Origin: Prorocentrum cordatum
Taxonomy: Eukaryota > Sar > Dinophyceae > Prorocentrales > Prorocentraceae
Direction: 5' to 3'
NCBI GenBank assembly: GCA_963575745.1
Contig: CAUYUJ010016305.1
Span: 333,001-397,000 of the forward strand
DNA: 64,000 bases
Made by a program: the position numbers and the translations under genes. This document shows, in pieces, positions 34,349 through 45,628 of the stretch (its first letter is position 1; each line of letters opens with the position of its first letter). Below the pieces are notes generated by a model. It was not told where the DNA came from. It saw only the letters and a program-made list of their open reading frames with translations, and searched no databases.

Positions 34349-34681
34349 GTGAGCTCCTGTTCCTCGTCAGGCACCTGGGCCGCGTCGCCGGACGCCAGGG
34401 CAATCTGGGATTCTTTCGCCTCGGACTACAAGAAGCAGGGCAAGGGGCGGGCGCGCCCTGAAGACGCCCCAGCACGCGTCCTGCTAGACTTCCTCAACTC
34501 GATTTGGCCCCTGGCGGCCTGTGCCAGGGGGATGAAGCAAACAAGCGGTGAACCTAGTGCGGCCTGGAGCAGATATTGCGCTCTGCGCGGCGGCGGCGCC
34601 CGCGACCCCAGCCAGCACGACGCCACTTTCCTCCGCTGTTTCTTCCGCAAACACAGCCCTGCACCTTCCCTCGCCGGCTAG
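34349..34681 (+). CDS. Possible exon of an unknown protein
   Basis: The plus-strand frame reads AIWDSFASDYKKQGKGRARP, LLDFLNSIWPLAACARGMKQ, AAWSRYCALRGGG and DPSQHDATFLRCFF. The hydrophobic spacing looks like a helical fold, and the composition differs from the overlapping Arg/Ala-rich frames. I recognise no family. It could be a single exon or a decayed piece. Splice sites were not determined. Confidence 0.3.
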   Translation: MSSCSSSGTWAASPDARAIWDSFASDYKKQGKGRARPEDAPARVLLDFLNSIWPLAACARGMKQTSGEPSAAWSRYCALRGGGARDPSQHDATFLRCFFRKHSPAPSLAG

Positions 34682-36600
34682 GTGCCCCGACCTGGCCCAC
34701 CCTGTCGACCCGGGCAACGGGGGCCGCCGTTTTCAGCCACAGGTTTGCCCGCCACGGAGCGCGGAGCGCCGCTTGCTGCCCGCCGTAGCGAACGGCGGCC
34801 TGGCCCTCCCTTTGGCTCACCCTGTCCACCAGGACAGTACGGGCCGCCCCCCATCCTTCCGCGAGCCGCCGCGGTGCCCAGGCTGATACCTGCAGCCGCC
34901 TCGCGTTCGGGATCCTGGGCCTGGTCTTGCAGCCCGCTCCCCCAACGTCTCTCTCCGCGCGCCGCCATGGCGCCGAGCTGCTGCCTGCAGCCGCCACGCT
35001 GGGGTGCCGGGCTTGGTCCTGCTGCCCGCCACCCTCCGCCACCCCAGCATTTTGCTGGACCCCCCCTGGCGATGCCTTTTCGCCGCCCCCCCCGCGCCCC
35101 CACCTGGGGAACGCGCAACCACCGCCTGGTGACCCAGGCCCCTGATTGCATCGCACCCTTGGCCCGCTGGACTCGTGCTGGCACTGCATTGCGCCCTACC
35201 GCCGCTGGAACCCAGGCGCAACAGCCGCCGCTGCCCCTGCTGGCGGGGCCCGCCGCGCCACTCGCTCCGGGCGTGACCCGTTCCCCTGAGCGGCCTTCGC
35301 CTTTTTCCCCCTCCCCTTCGGCCGCCCGCCCACCCATTTTCCCCTTTCTCTTGCAGTGTAGCACAACTCGCTACAACGGTGCCCCCGTGTTGTTGGCTCT
35401 TCCGCCAGCGCTGTTACTCTGCCTAGCCGCCGGCGCAAAACAAATATGCGTATGTGGCGACATGGTCTCTGAGAGCTCGGCCGGGCGTACACGCGCGCGC
35501 TTCGCCGCTTGCATTCGCCTTTCTACGCCCCGTCGACGCGCGCGGGGCCGCGACGCCAAAAGTATGTGTGTGTGTGTGTGTGTGTGTGTGCAGTGTGTGT
35601 GTGTGTGTGTGTCTGTCTGTCCGCGCGCGACCTTCGACAATGTTCGATTGCAGTGCGCACTTTCATCAGCTGCTCGCGCCTGAGGACCGTCTGCGCCGCC
35701 GACTTAAAAAGTGTGCGCGCGAGCGCTTTCGTGGCTTTCGTAATCAGCGCCTGACCCTCTTTGTCGGTCCCTGCGCCGTCCAGTTTGCTCATGTTCCATC
35801 TGTCTTATCCTGCATTCGCCTGATGTGCCTGTCCTGGAGCGTGAAATTCCAGGTGGGGACACGATAGCTGGAACGGCTGGCTGGACCTCACTAGCGCGTC
35901 GGAGGGAAACGTGCGCGCGTGCTGTGTGAGTGTATGTGTGTGTGTGTGTTCGCGGGCGCGTGTTTCATTGTTGTGTATGAGTGCGTGCGAAGAGGGTTAT
36001 GTTGTGCATCATGTGCTTATGCTTGTGTGCTCAGATGCTGGTGCGCTCGTGTGCGTTTGCGCGTGTGCGTTTTGATGAGCGCGTGTATCGTTTGTTATGT
36101 GATGTGTGCTGTGTTCTGGGCGTTGGATTGTTTGTGTTGTGTGATGTGTGCAATACGTCGTGCGTTGCACATTATCTGTGTACATGTGTATATGTTGTGT
36201 GTGTGCGTCTGTGAGCGCGTGCTGTGTGTGGCGCCCTGTGTGTTGCGTGCTAAGGTGTGTGTGTGTGTGTGTGTGTGCGGACTCTGTGTGTGCTGTCTGT
36301 GCTTGCTTGTGTGTTGTTTATGTGAGCGTATAGACTGTGAATATTGAGGGCCATACTGAAGGCTCCCTGGCAGGTCTTGAAGGTTTCTGCGGGCACTCTT
36401 GGACGCCCTCGGTGGTGTACTCAAAACCACTTGTGGCGTTATTGGAGAGCTCGACTGAACGCTCTTTCACCGCGTGGTCTGCCCCACTCGCTGCTCATTT
36501 GCTCCAGGGTATGAACGAGTCTGGGCGGGTGTGAGTAAATCTGAGTGAGCGGCTCTGAACATGAACGACTGGGACTGGCAAATCATTTCTAAATGTGATC
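34682..36600. other. Proline-rich ORFs by composition; TG arrays
   Basis: 34690-35400 is C-rich, with long open Pro/Ala frames and no motif. TG arrays lie at 35563-35618 and 36255-36277. 35915-36330 is a degenerate TGTG/TGCG stretch giving Cys/Val-rich ORFs. No gene. Confidence 0.5.
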
Positions 36601-37630
36601 GGGTCTGGGTATGACTGGGCATATGTATAGATACATACATACACGCACATACATCTATATCGGAGGTTTGGGGGGGGAGATCGCAGTGGAACGTAGACCC
36701 CCAACTGGGAAATCGTTTTGTTTCGTTCGTGTCGTGCGTGTGGGCGGGGCGAAGCTGCGTGGGCGCGCGAGAGGACTGAACCCGCCGTTGGTTGCTAGGG
36801 CGAAGTCAAGACAAATGTTTCTCCCCCGTCCGTCCGTTCGTCCAGCGGTGGCCCGAGCGGTGTCCCGCGGTGTCCCGTGGTGTCCCGTGGTGCCCGCCGT
36901 TGCTATGGCGAAATCAAGACAAATGTCTCTCCTCCGTCCGTCCGTCCGTCCGTCCGTCCGGCGGTGGCCCTAACGTTGTCTCGCGGTGTCCGCCGCCGCT
37001 AGGGCAAAGTCAAGACAAATGTTTCGCTCCCGTCCGTCCGTCTGGCAATGGCTCGCGGTGTCCCGCGGTGTCCCGTGGTGTCCGCCGTTGCTAGGGCGAA
37101 GTCAAGACACATGATCTCCACCGCCCGCCCGTCCGTCCGTCCGTCTGGCGGTGTCCCGTGGTGTCCCACGGTGTCCCGTGGTGTCCCGTTGAGTGAGATC
37201 GATCGTGAGATCGATAGTGAGATCGATAGCGAGATCGATCGTGAGATCGATAATGAGATCGATACTGAGAGCGATGTGGTGCCCCGAGGTGCCCCGTGGT
37301 GCCCAAGAAGTGAGATCGATAATGAGCTCGATAATGGGATCGACAAATGTCCCGTGGTGTCCCGTGGTGTCCCGTTGAATGAGATCGATAGTGAGATCGA
37401 CACTGAGATCGATGTGGTGCCCCGAGGTGTCCCATGGTTTCCCGTTGAGTGAGATCGATAGTGAGATCGATAGTGAGACCGATAATGAGATCGAGAGGTG
37501 TCCCGTGGTGTCCCGTGGTGGCCCATGGTGTCCCGTGGTGTCCCGTTGAGTGAGATCGATAATGAGATCGACAAATGTCCCGTGGTGTCCCGTTGAGTGA
37601 GATCGATAGTGAGATCGATTGAGTCAGATG
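36601..37630. repeat. Compound minisatellite: CCGTCCGT, GTGTCCCGTG and GAGATCGATA
   Basis: 36820-37185 has three to four units of about 110 bp, each holding GGCGAAGTCAAGACAAATGT, TCCGTCCGTCC and runs of GGTGTCCCGTGGTGTCC. 37186-37625 alternates blocks of GAGATCGATA(G/A)T with GTGTCCCGTGGTGTCCCGTT. The ATCGAT words sit mostly 12 bp apart. Confidence 0.85.
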
Positions 37631-37699
37631 TTGGTTCCCCCCTCTCTCCTCTCCCCCCCAGCCTCCTTATCACCCGAAGGGTGGTCGTATAGGTGTGTA

Positions 37700-37745
<46 letters not shown>

Positions 37746-38134
37746 TATCAACGCGGTTATGGCTGACTGCGTTTGTGCATGAACGCGCGGATGTCAACGG
37801 GTCCGGGTACAAGTGAGTCTGACATATTGTGGCTGAATTGGAGCGAGTCTGGATATGAATGTGCCTGGATGTGATTGGCATGCGTGAAGGGCTCCTGCAA
37901 CCTGGGTACTTGGGACAGGTCCCGACGATCAAGGCGAAAGTGGGCCCGTGTCCTACCCCGGTGGACAGGGACGCCCACTTCCCCCAATTACCCGTGCAAG
38001 CCGCCAGGGTGCCCACAATCCGGGCGCGGACGGTACCCGTGCCATGCCCCCTGGCGGCTCCGCCCTGGGAGGTCCAAATTCCAAAGCGTGGGACGCTCCG
38101 TCAGCCACAACACACAGAACATCCCCGGGTGCCC
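37631..38134. other. TA array and mixed sequence
   Basis: 37690-37744 is almost pure TA. The rest has no conserved ORF. Confidence 0.6.
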
Positions 38135-38245
38135 TTCCCAAGATGTATAAGAGCATCCAACAAACACGAAGAACATCAGGGTACCCTCCCTTCCCAAGAT
38201 GTATAAGAGCATCCAACAAACACGAAGAACATCAGGGTACCCTCA
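38135..38245. repeat. 56-bp tandem duplication
   Basis: Units 38135-38190 and 38191-38245 are nearly identical, beginning TTCCCAAGATGTATAAGAGC and ending ATCAGGGTACCCTC. A partial earlier start (CATCCCCGGGTGCCC) precedes them. Confidence 0.85.
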
Positions 38246-38681
38246 CCGAACCGACATCGATCTTATACCTCGGTCCGACTGCAGCTTGCCCGCTGCATCG
38301 CGGTGATTATGGGGTTGTGAGTAGAAGCTCGACTGCCTCTCCAAGCAAGCGTTTCGCCAGAGCGGACCCCCCTGGCGGGCGCATGCGAAGAAGTACATTT
38401 GACTCATGATGCGGACTTGTGGGCTAGGCAAAGTAATCTCTCTCGCGCGCAAGCAAGCAATGTGGTAAACATCTCGCTGTGGGAGGGCCTCAGAAAGGGC
38501 TAGGGGGCTGCGAGAACGCCTTCGGAGAGCCAACACTGCCATGAACATTGCCCCATCTCTGCGTAACAGGCCTTACTACGCCCACAAGATGGCACCGCCG
38601 ATGCCGCCAAGACAGACCCCGGGACTGACGCAGATGCCCCCTCGAGGGACCAACGATGATGAAACGTCGTCTCTAGTGTCT
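38246..38681. other. No gene seen
   Basis: Mixed sequence with short overlapping ORFs only. Confidence 0.4.
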
Positions 38682-39277
38682 CTAGTGCTCCTTAGTGGCT
38701 TCCACAACAGCTGGGGAAACTGAATATCCAATATACTCGAAACCCACGGTAAGGATTATAGCCAAGGGCGCATGGCCTCCAGATTGGAACAACTCCAGCC
38801 GCATGCGATCAGAAAGCCAAGGTAAGGATAGGCCAAATGAGCCAGGGAGCAAGGGTGGCCTTGATGAAGTACTGCATCTGGGGATTAGGCTTGAATGTAG
38901 CTCGGCCGAACTTTGGCTCAACGCGTGGCCACACCAGGCGCTTCCAAGAACGCAGGGGAGGGCGGCGACTAGCCGGAGGCGTCTTCCATCCAAGGTGACG
39001 GCAAAGGCGTGTTCTGGAGAGCATCAGCTACGAAATTGATGACAGCCTCGTCGTAAACGTGATCGACGATGCCAGATGCCGCAACATACGGAGCCCAATC
39101 CGAGGCGGACGTCACGGGGATTTCGGCCGACGCCCTGGCACCCATTGCGGAGATCGAAACGCGACCCCGCTTTGTGGAGGCCTGCGCAGCCGATGCTACC
39201 AACCAGACGTGGCAAAATGTCACGGTCTTCGCCTGGTCGACCTGAGCCAAAATGGCCACGCAAGCTGGCCAGCACAA
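38682..39277 (-). CDS. Possible leader-tagged gene, unknown function, frame broken
   Basis: Three minus-strand frames follow one another: 39277-38969 (KTVTFCHVWLVASAAQ, SDWAPYVAASGIVDHVYDEA, FVADALQNTPLPSPWMEDAS), then about 38960-38809 (KPNPQMQYFIKATLAPWLIW), then 38810-38682 (ELFQSGGHAPLAIILTVGFE). Each has normal complexity and hydrophobic segments. The sequence just inside the first frame, 39261-39241, matches the dinoflagellate spliced leader at 18 of 21 positions. That would fit a reinserted mRNA copy. No protein family recognised. Introns or frameshifts must join the pieces, if they belong together at all. Confidence 0.4.
39241..39261 (-). other. Candidate spliced-leader relic
   Basis: On the minus strand it reads GCGTGGCCATTTTGGCTCAG plus G. 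The conserved dinoflagellate leader, as I recall it, differs at three positions (first base, fifth base and second from last). Genomic relics of the leader at the 5' end of reinserted cDNAs are an established dinoflagellate phenomenon. Length and similarity are suggestive, not decisive. Confidence 0.45.
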
Positions 39278-39599
39278 ATCAGCGGCGGGACGACATCATC
39301 CCCCGCCGTCGACAAAACCTATCAAACATGCACCCACTGCCTTCACCCGCCTCACACGCAACGGTACCTGAACAATCCGGCACGGATACGAACAGCTCCA
39401 AACGCTATCAAACACACGGTCGACAATTAAACATGACAGCGCGAACTCCAAGACAGCACAACCGCACAGGCCGACTCAAACACGTCACACAACGAGCCTG
39501 CAACACAAGCACACATCGACGCGCACGGTGCGCAGTTGCGTTAATCCGCCAATCCGGCGTGTGAGTTTCTGAGAGCGCGGGCTTGAGCTCGCTCAAGCT
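39278..39599. other. No gene seen
   Basis: Mixed sequence upstream (in transcription order) of the possible leader-tagged gene. Nothing recognised. Confidence 0.4.
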
Positions 39600-40232
39600 T
39601 CGCTCTGCAAAGGGGGGGGGCCCAAACGACGAAAGAATTGACACGCAAGGCCTCGCCAATGCCGGGACCGCCCCCCCTGCACCTTCCTCTCCGGAGCCCC
39701 CCCCTTTTTTCCTGCACCCTCTCCCTTCCCCTGCAATCTCCTCTCCGCCCCGCCCCCCCCCTCTTCCTGCACCCCCCCCCCGCCTCTGCACCTTCTCTTT
39801 CCCCCAGCTCCATCCCCCCCCTGCACTGCGCCCTGGACAGGAGAGAGGGAGGGGGGGGGGAGGTGAGGGGAAAGGAGAGAGGGAAGGGGGAGAGGTGGGG
39901 GGTTGGACAGGAGAGAGGGGAGGGAGGGGGACAGGAGAGGGGGGGGGGGGAAGAAAAACAAAAAATTAAAAACAAGAGAAAGGCGGGGGGGGAGGGGAGA
40001 GAGAGGGGGGGGGACAGGAGAGAGAGGGGGGGACAGGAGAGAGGGGTGGGGACAGGAGAGAGGGGGGGGACAGGAGAGAGGGGGGGGGATAGGGGGGGGG
40101 AAACAGGAGAGAGGGGGGGTGGACAGGAGAGAGGGAGGAGGGGGAGGGGAAAGGAGAGAGGGGGGGGGAAGGGGACAGGAGAAAGGGGAGGGGGACAGGA
40201 GAGAGGAGGGGGGTTTGGGGGGGGCCGGGATC
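39600..40232. repeat. Strand-asymmetric C-rich then G-rich tract
   Basis: 39665-39830 is C/T-rich and 39835-40230 is G/A-rich, built of GGACAGGAGAGAGGGGGGGG units. The two halves are roughly complementary, so the tract could fold back on itself. The GGGG runs could form quadruplexes. ORFs are artefacts of composition. Confidence 0.75.
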
Positions 40233-40602
<370 letters not shown>

Positions 40603-42889
40603 GAGCGCCCCGCATCGGCGGCACTGGCCGGAGGCCACTACAATATCGCTACACATGACGCCTCAGAGCGTGCGTGTTCTTCTCTTGAGGCCCTTGTGTA
40701 GTAGCCGACACGACTCCAGAGGCCACTGCAGACTGCACCAACCCCCTGGTCTCGGCTGGGACCAGACGCCTGTCCGCAGCTCTTCCACCTCCTCCTCCTC
40801 CTCCTCCTCCTCCTCCATCTCCTCCCATAAATCCTCGTCCTCCTCTCTTCCCTGTCTGGAGTGGGGCGCGATGGGCCCGAAGACCAGACCAGGGTACAAC
40901 GCGAGGAGATCCGAGGCTGCCAACGTCCGCAAAAGATATCATCCTGCAGCCCTCCGCTCCACTCCTCCCTCCCTTATCTGTCCCTCCTCTTCCTCCTCCT
41001 CCTGCCTCTCCCTCCTCCGTCCTGCTGCCCTCCTCCTGGAGGAGAAGAGCGCGTTAAAGGAGAGCGTCCTCGCCTCCTCCTCCACCTAGGGGAGGCGGCG
41101 AGTACGGGTGCAAGGAGGAAGGGAGGCGGGGCTTGCCGCATCTCGGGCCGCCGTCAAGCGCGAGCGCATCATGTGCGGCGCCAGTCCGTACCAACAGACA
41201 AAACCTGGACACACCTCATGCGCGTCAGCCCGGCTATGCAATTGTGAACAACGGCTTGTACTACGAGTTGAGAATACGGTTCTTCAAACTCGCACGCGCC
41301 TCGCGCGCACTGCAGCGCGGCCGCGCGACGAGTCGACGCCGCGGCAAGAGCGCCGCCGCGATCGCTGGGCCGAGCGCGCGAGCGCGCGCAAGACAGGCGA
41401 AACGCGAGCGCGAGCAGCCCCAGCGCGACGCCCCCCCCAGCAGGCTGGCGAGGCGACGGCGCTAAGCATGCTTCATGCACTCCGTGGTCGTCGCCCCATC
41501 GCTCGGGGTGCGGCGGACCCTACGGGAGCCCAGTTCCGCGCTCGCCGCTCATTCGCGCGACGCGCAGACCCAAGGGAATGCGGTCGCACCAGCCGCGGCG
41601 CTCGCCGTAATACTACATGGAGGGGGGTGGGGCGCTTTAACAGCGCCGCACGAGGCGCCCTGGTTCAGCCACGCGCCAGCGTGGGACGAACCTGTGCGCT
41701 GGCGCGGCGTCGCACCCGCCGATCAAACGCGCGCCAGAGTAGCGGCGCGCGGGGAGGGGCGACATGGGGCGGGACGACCGCCGCCGAACCCCATTGCAGC
41801 GAGTGCCGGGCGCGTCTGCCCGACGCGCGGCGCCGCAGTCTGAAAGACCGGCGGCGCGGTCCACCCGCGCCATCCCCCCGTGCCCTTCCCAGCAGACGCC
41901 CGCTTTGCTCGCGATGGCTGCCGACGTGCTTCGGAGCAATAAAAGACCTCCGCTCATCGACCCACACAGCTCTTCCACCAACTGCGAAGACCCCGCATCG
42001 TTCTCGCGCGGTCGCACGACATGGGCCTTCGACCGCGCACCGCGCTCCTCGCAGGTCCACTGGGCAGGCGCGAGAGCCCGCCCGTCGCAGCGCGCAGCGA
42101 AGGGGCACGCCGAGGCCTGCGGACTTGCAGATACCAGCTTGTGGTTCTCGCTCATCTGGAAACCGCGCGCGAGCGCGCGCCAGCGCAGCGACGGCGATGC
42201 CGCCTGAAACCCATGGCCGAATCCGATCCCCGCGACGACGCAACTGCGGGCGCAGTTGCGGCCGCCGAACAGCCCCATCTTCCATACCTTGCAAATTCTT
42301 CGGACGCCGTGGGCGGCAACGCCGCCACCAACGCTCAGCGGCGCGCGCGAAACGGAACGCCATCTCCGAAGCGGGCGACGCGCGAGCGCAAGCGATCCCC
42401 GAACGCGGCCACCCCGGCGCGCAGACGAAACAATGGCGCTCGCCCGCCATCTTTGGGCCCCGCGTGGGACATGTCCAAAGCTCGCCGCCGATTCGCACGA
42501 CATGAAGGCCAAACCACGGCGGGCGCGCCAGCAACGGCGCCAGCCAAATGAGCAAAGGGAGCGAGGGGCTCTTCGAGATACTTTATGGTGCGCGTGCGTT
42601 CCCAAAAGTCTGGGGGGTTCCACAGCCACGAAAGTCGTCTTGAATTCAGTTGCCCTTGGCGGGGATCTGCGAGCAGTTTTCGAAAATCATGGGGTGCCGT
42701 CACCAGCCTTGGCAAACTCTGGGGTGCTTCAGGGGGTGAGGTTACTTGTTAGCCCCGGGGGAATGTCATGGAGGCCCCGTTCAGGCCGTTCAGGCTCCGT
42801 CCATTCATGTCATGGAGGCCCCCGCAAGATTCCGCGGCAGATTTCGTGGCAGATTTCGCGGCAGAAAACGTCGCACACGTAGTTGTGGA
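40603..42889. other. GC-rich stretch, long overlapping ORFs, no supported gene
   Basis: CTC arrays occur at 40785-40820 and 40980-41080. From 41100 to 42600 both strands have overlapping ORFs of 200-460 residues, all Arg/Ala-rich and in mutual conflict. That is the pattern of GC-rich non-coding DNA. 42760-42860 has a duplicated phrase (TTCAGGCCGTTCAGGC, GTCATGGAGGCCCC twice). Confidence 0.45.
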
Positions 42890-43440
42890 TTTTTGCCGGA
42901 GTCGCATTTATCAACGTCGCGACAGTCGTCGTCGGCGCAGCGGCGTCGGCCTCGGCATCGTCGGCGTCGGAGTCGTCGTCGGACTCTTCGTCGTCGGTGT
43001 CAGACACGTCGGAATCGGCGTCTTCGCCGCAGTCATCGTCGTCGCCGTCGTGTCGTCGGAATCGTCGTCGCCGTCGTCGTCGTCGTTCTCGAATTCTTCG
43101 TCGGAGTCGTCGTCGGAGTTGTCGTCGTCGGAGATGTCGTCGTTGGAGATGTCGTCGGCGTCGTCTGAATCTTCTTCGGAATCGTCGTCGCCGTCGTCGT
43201 TCTCGAACTCTTCGTCGGAGTCGCCGTCGGAGCTGTCGTCGTCGGAATCGTCGTCGCCGGAGTCGTCGCAGTCGTAGCCATCATCGTCGTCGTTGTCATC
43301 GGAGTCGTCGTCGGAGTCTTCCTCGTCATCGCCTTCGGAATCTTCGGAAAGGTTGGAGGTCATCGTCGTCGGAATCGTCGGCGTCGTCGAAGTCTTCTTC
43401 GGAATGGTCAACGGGCTTTCGAAGGAGAGAACCGACGAGA
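42890..43440. repeat. CGTCGT/GTCGGA trinucleotide array with higher-order copies
   Basis: Dense TCGTCGTCGGA words. A block of about 130 bp (TTCTCGAA(T/C)TCTTCGTCGGA and following) occurs at about 43086 and 43199. On minus this would be a highly acidic Asp/Ser protein; on plus a Ser-rich one. No complex sequence flanks it, so I do not call a gene. Confidence 0.75.
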
Positions 43441-43700
43441 GAAGAGAAAAAAGTGAGGGACGAAACAGGGCGATGGGAACGACGATGACGAACAGGACGA
43501 GGACATAGCCCACGAGTGCCCTCAAGGCGTAGAGGACTCCAAGAGAGCCGCAAGAGAGCTCCAAGACAGTCCCAAAGGTTTCCAACACGGCTCCATGCGG
43601 CTCTGATTCCCACGAGCCCTCTGGGCGGAGGCGGTTTAGGGCGCGTCCTCTTCCAACCCCCATCTATCACTTCGGGGAGGGGTGCATCACTGTCCCATAT
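43441..43700. repeat. CCAAGA words followed by dispersed repeat R1, copy 2
   Basis: 43530-43605 has CTCCAAGAGAGCC and CTCCAAGACAGTC. 43606-43700 matches repeat R1 at 26219-26320. The same two repeat types are neighbours at both sites. Confidence 0.65.
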
Positions 43701-44169
43701 CGATATAACCCCCCTCCGCCACTCTGCTGCCCCCCAACAGCCCCTGCCAACGCAGTGATACAACACACTCACTGTGCGGCAATACCATGACGGGCGCCCC
43801 GCGGTCACTTTACATGGTCTCTGTTGGCAGGGACGAGGGGGGGTATCAGATTGCCGCATGTGTCACCACCCATCACCTTGTACGTTGCGGCAAACTCTTG
43901 GACTATGCGCGGGCGGCCCGTGATCAACTTGCAAAATTGGACTGGAGTCACGGGGGGGGGGCCGGCGCGCGCGGCGCACCTCGGGAGTGTCACGCGCTTG
44001 GCGGGCGTCTGCATTGGTTCCCGATGCCCTGCCCTTGCAGAGACTCGAAGGCTGCTCGTGTGCTGGGAGGGCGGGTGGGAGTGAGCGAGACAACTTGAGG
44101 TTTGTGGATAGCTTGACCCCTTTCCCCCCGCCCCACCGCCGGGTCTGGACGGGGGGGGGGGGGCGACCG
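43701..44169. other. No gene seen
   Basis: Mixed sequence with short overlapping ORFs. Confidence 0.35.
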
Positions 44170-44830
44170 ATTGGAGCGCCCAAGGCGGCTCCAGCACTGT
44201 GCAGCCCAAGATGGCCTCTAGTATGGGTCAAGGTATCCGAAGATGGCTCAATATGGCTTCCACCGTTATCCAAAAGACCCCAAGACCCTCCCCTCCCCCC
44301 CAAGACGGGTCCAAGAGGCCACGGAGCCTGCCAAGGAGACCCCCCCAGTGGCCAACCTCCTTCAGACACATAAGAACAACTACTACTATCGGTTGCCTCA
44401 TCGCCTGTTCACTTCCTACGGGCCGTAACGTCCTAAGGTGGTTCCACAAACGCCCCAGAGAAACCTACAGTTGTCTCACGACGGGTCCAAGAGCGCCAAG
44501 GAGCGCCCCCTAAGGGCGCCCTTTAGAAGCGACGGTTGGGAGTCAAGAGGGGCAGCCCGAAGTGAGGACCCCCCGTCTCTGATCGACGCCCTCCAAGATG
44601 CCCCCCCCCCCCCTTCCGGGGCCCAACGAGGACCCCAAGCGACCCCAAACAGGGCCTCAACGGCCTAAATCATTACCCCAAAACGGGCCCAACAGCGCAC
44701 CAACCTGGCCCCCCCCAAGTGCGATAATCGACAACCCACTTGGGAGGGCATTAGAACAACCGTTCGTTACTCGATATCTTCCAAGATGGCCCCAAGATGG
44801 CCTCCGATGCTCTCAAGAAGGCCTGACGAG
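44170..44830. repeat. CCAAGA-type dispersed satellite, copy 3
   Basis: CCCAAGATGGCC, CCAAGACCCTC and CCAAGAGGCC words. The internal block GGGAGTCAAGAGGGGCAGCC ... TCTGATCGACGCCCTCCAAG contains the GATCGA junction also found near 173 and 26632. Confidence 0.65.
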
Positions 44831-45264
44831 GCCCTACACGAGGGCTCGGGAAGTTCCCAGGATGTTCCCCGGAGAACATATACATGGTTCAAAAACATGC
44901 ACAAATCTCCGACACGACACGACCGTACCTGCACGTATGCGTGCATCGGCATCGTCGTGATCGTCGCCATCGTCTTCTCCCGCATCCTTCGCCATCTCCC
45001 CCTCATTTGCTCATCCTCCACTTCCACCCCCCTCCTCCTCCTCCTCCGCCTCCCCCCTAACATGATCAAAAAGACGTTGAATGAGAACGTGCGTAATCAA
45101 TATCCTCCCCCTGCTCCCCTTCCTCCCCCTATTCCTCCTGCTACTCTTCCTCCTCCTCAATCATCATTCCTACGTCTCCTCCTTCTCCTGCTGATCGGCC
45201 TAATCCTAATCTGATTTGGCAAAGAAACGGAAACATTATATTAAGTGAAGCAGGCCCTCTTGGG
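44831..45264. other. No gene; CTC-rich tract
   Basis: 45025-45055 and 45100-45185 are CTC/TCC-rich. Nothing else recognised. Confidence 0.45.
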
Positions 45265-45380
45265 TGACATCACATGCCCTGCCCTGTGTTGTCGCCGCCA
45301 CTCGCCGCCACTCCTGGGTGACATCACATGCCCTGCCCTGTGTTGTCGCCGCGTCCTGGGTGACATCAGATACCCTCGAT
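45265..45380 (+). repeat. Left-end palindromic repeat, two and a half tandem copies
   Basis: TGACATCACATGCCCTGCCC followed by TGTGTTGTCG occurs at 45265-45294 and 45319-45348; a partial third copy starts at 45361. Each copy is an imperfect palindrome (GACATCACA against TGTGTTGTC). The same 20 bases occur inverted at 62676-62695. Confidence 0.8.
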
Positions 45381-45628
45381 GCATTTCCTCTCACCGCAAA
45401 GAGATCCCTGCGTCTGATAAGAAGCGAATCACCGTCGCCGCACCTCGCCCTAGCGCCCCCTACTCCCCGCCACCGCGGGTCACCAAGGGATGATTTTCAC
45501 GACCACCAGCCTGTCCAGGGAGCTTGCTGACCCTGATCTCGCGCACCCCATTTCCCTCCCTTGCCGCGATTGTCGCGCCGCTCGCCGCCACCGCGGCCGT
45601 AGGCGCCCGCGCCTTTCTGCTGCCCATG

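Noticed and set aside
41108-42629. ORFs of 330-465 residues on both strands
   Set aside because: They overlap each other on opposite strands, are Arg/Ala-rich and show no motif, as expected in GC-rich DNA.
42890-43663. Acidic Asp/Ser-rich protein on the minus strand
   Set aside because: It follows entirely from the CGTCGT/GTCGGA array; flanks in the same frame are Arg-rich filler with no recognisable domain.
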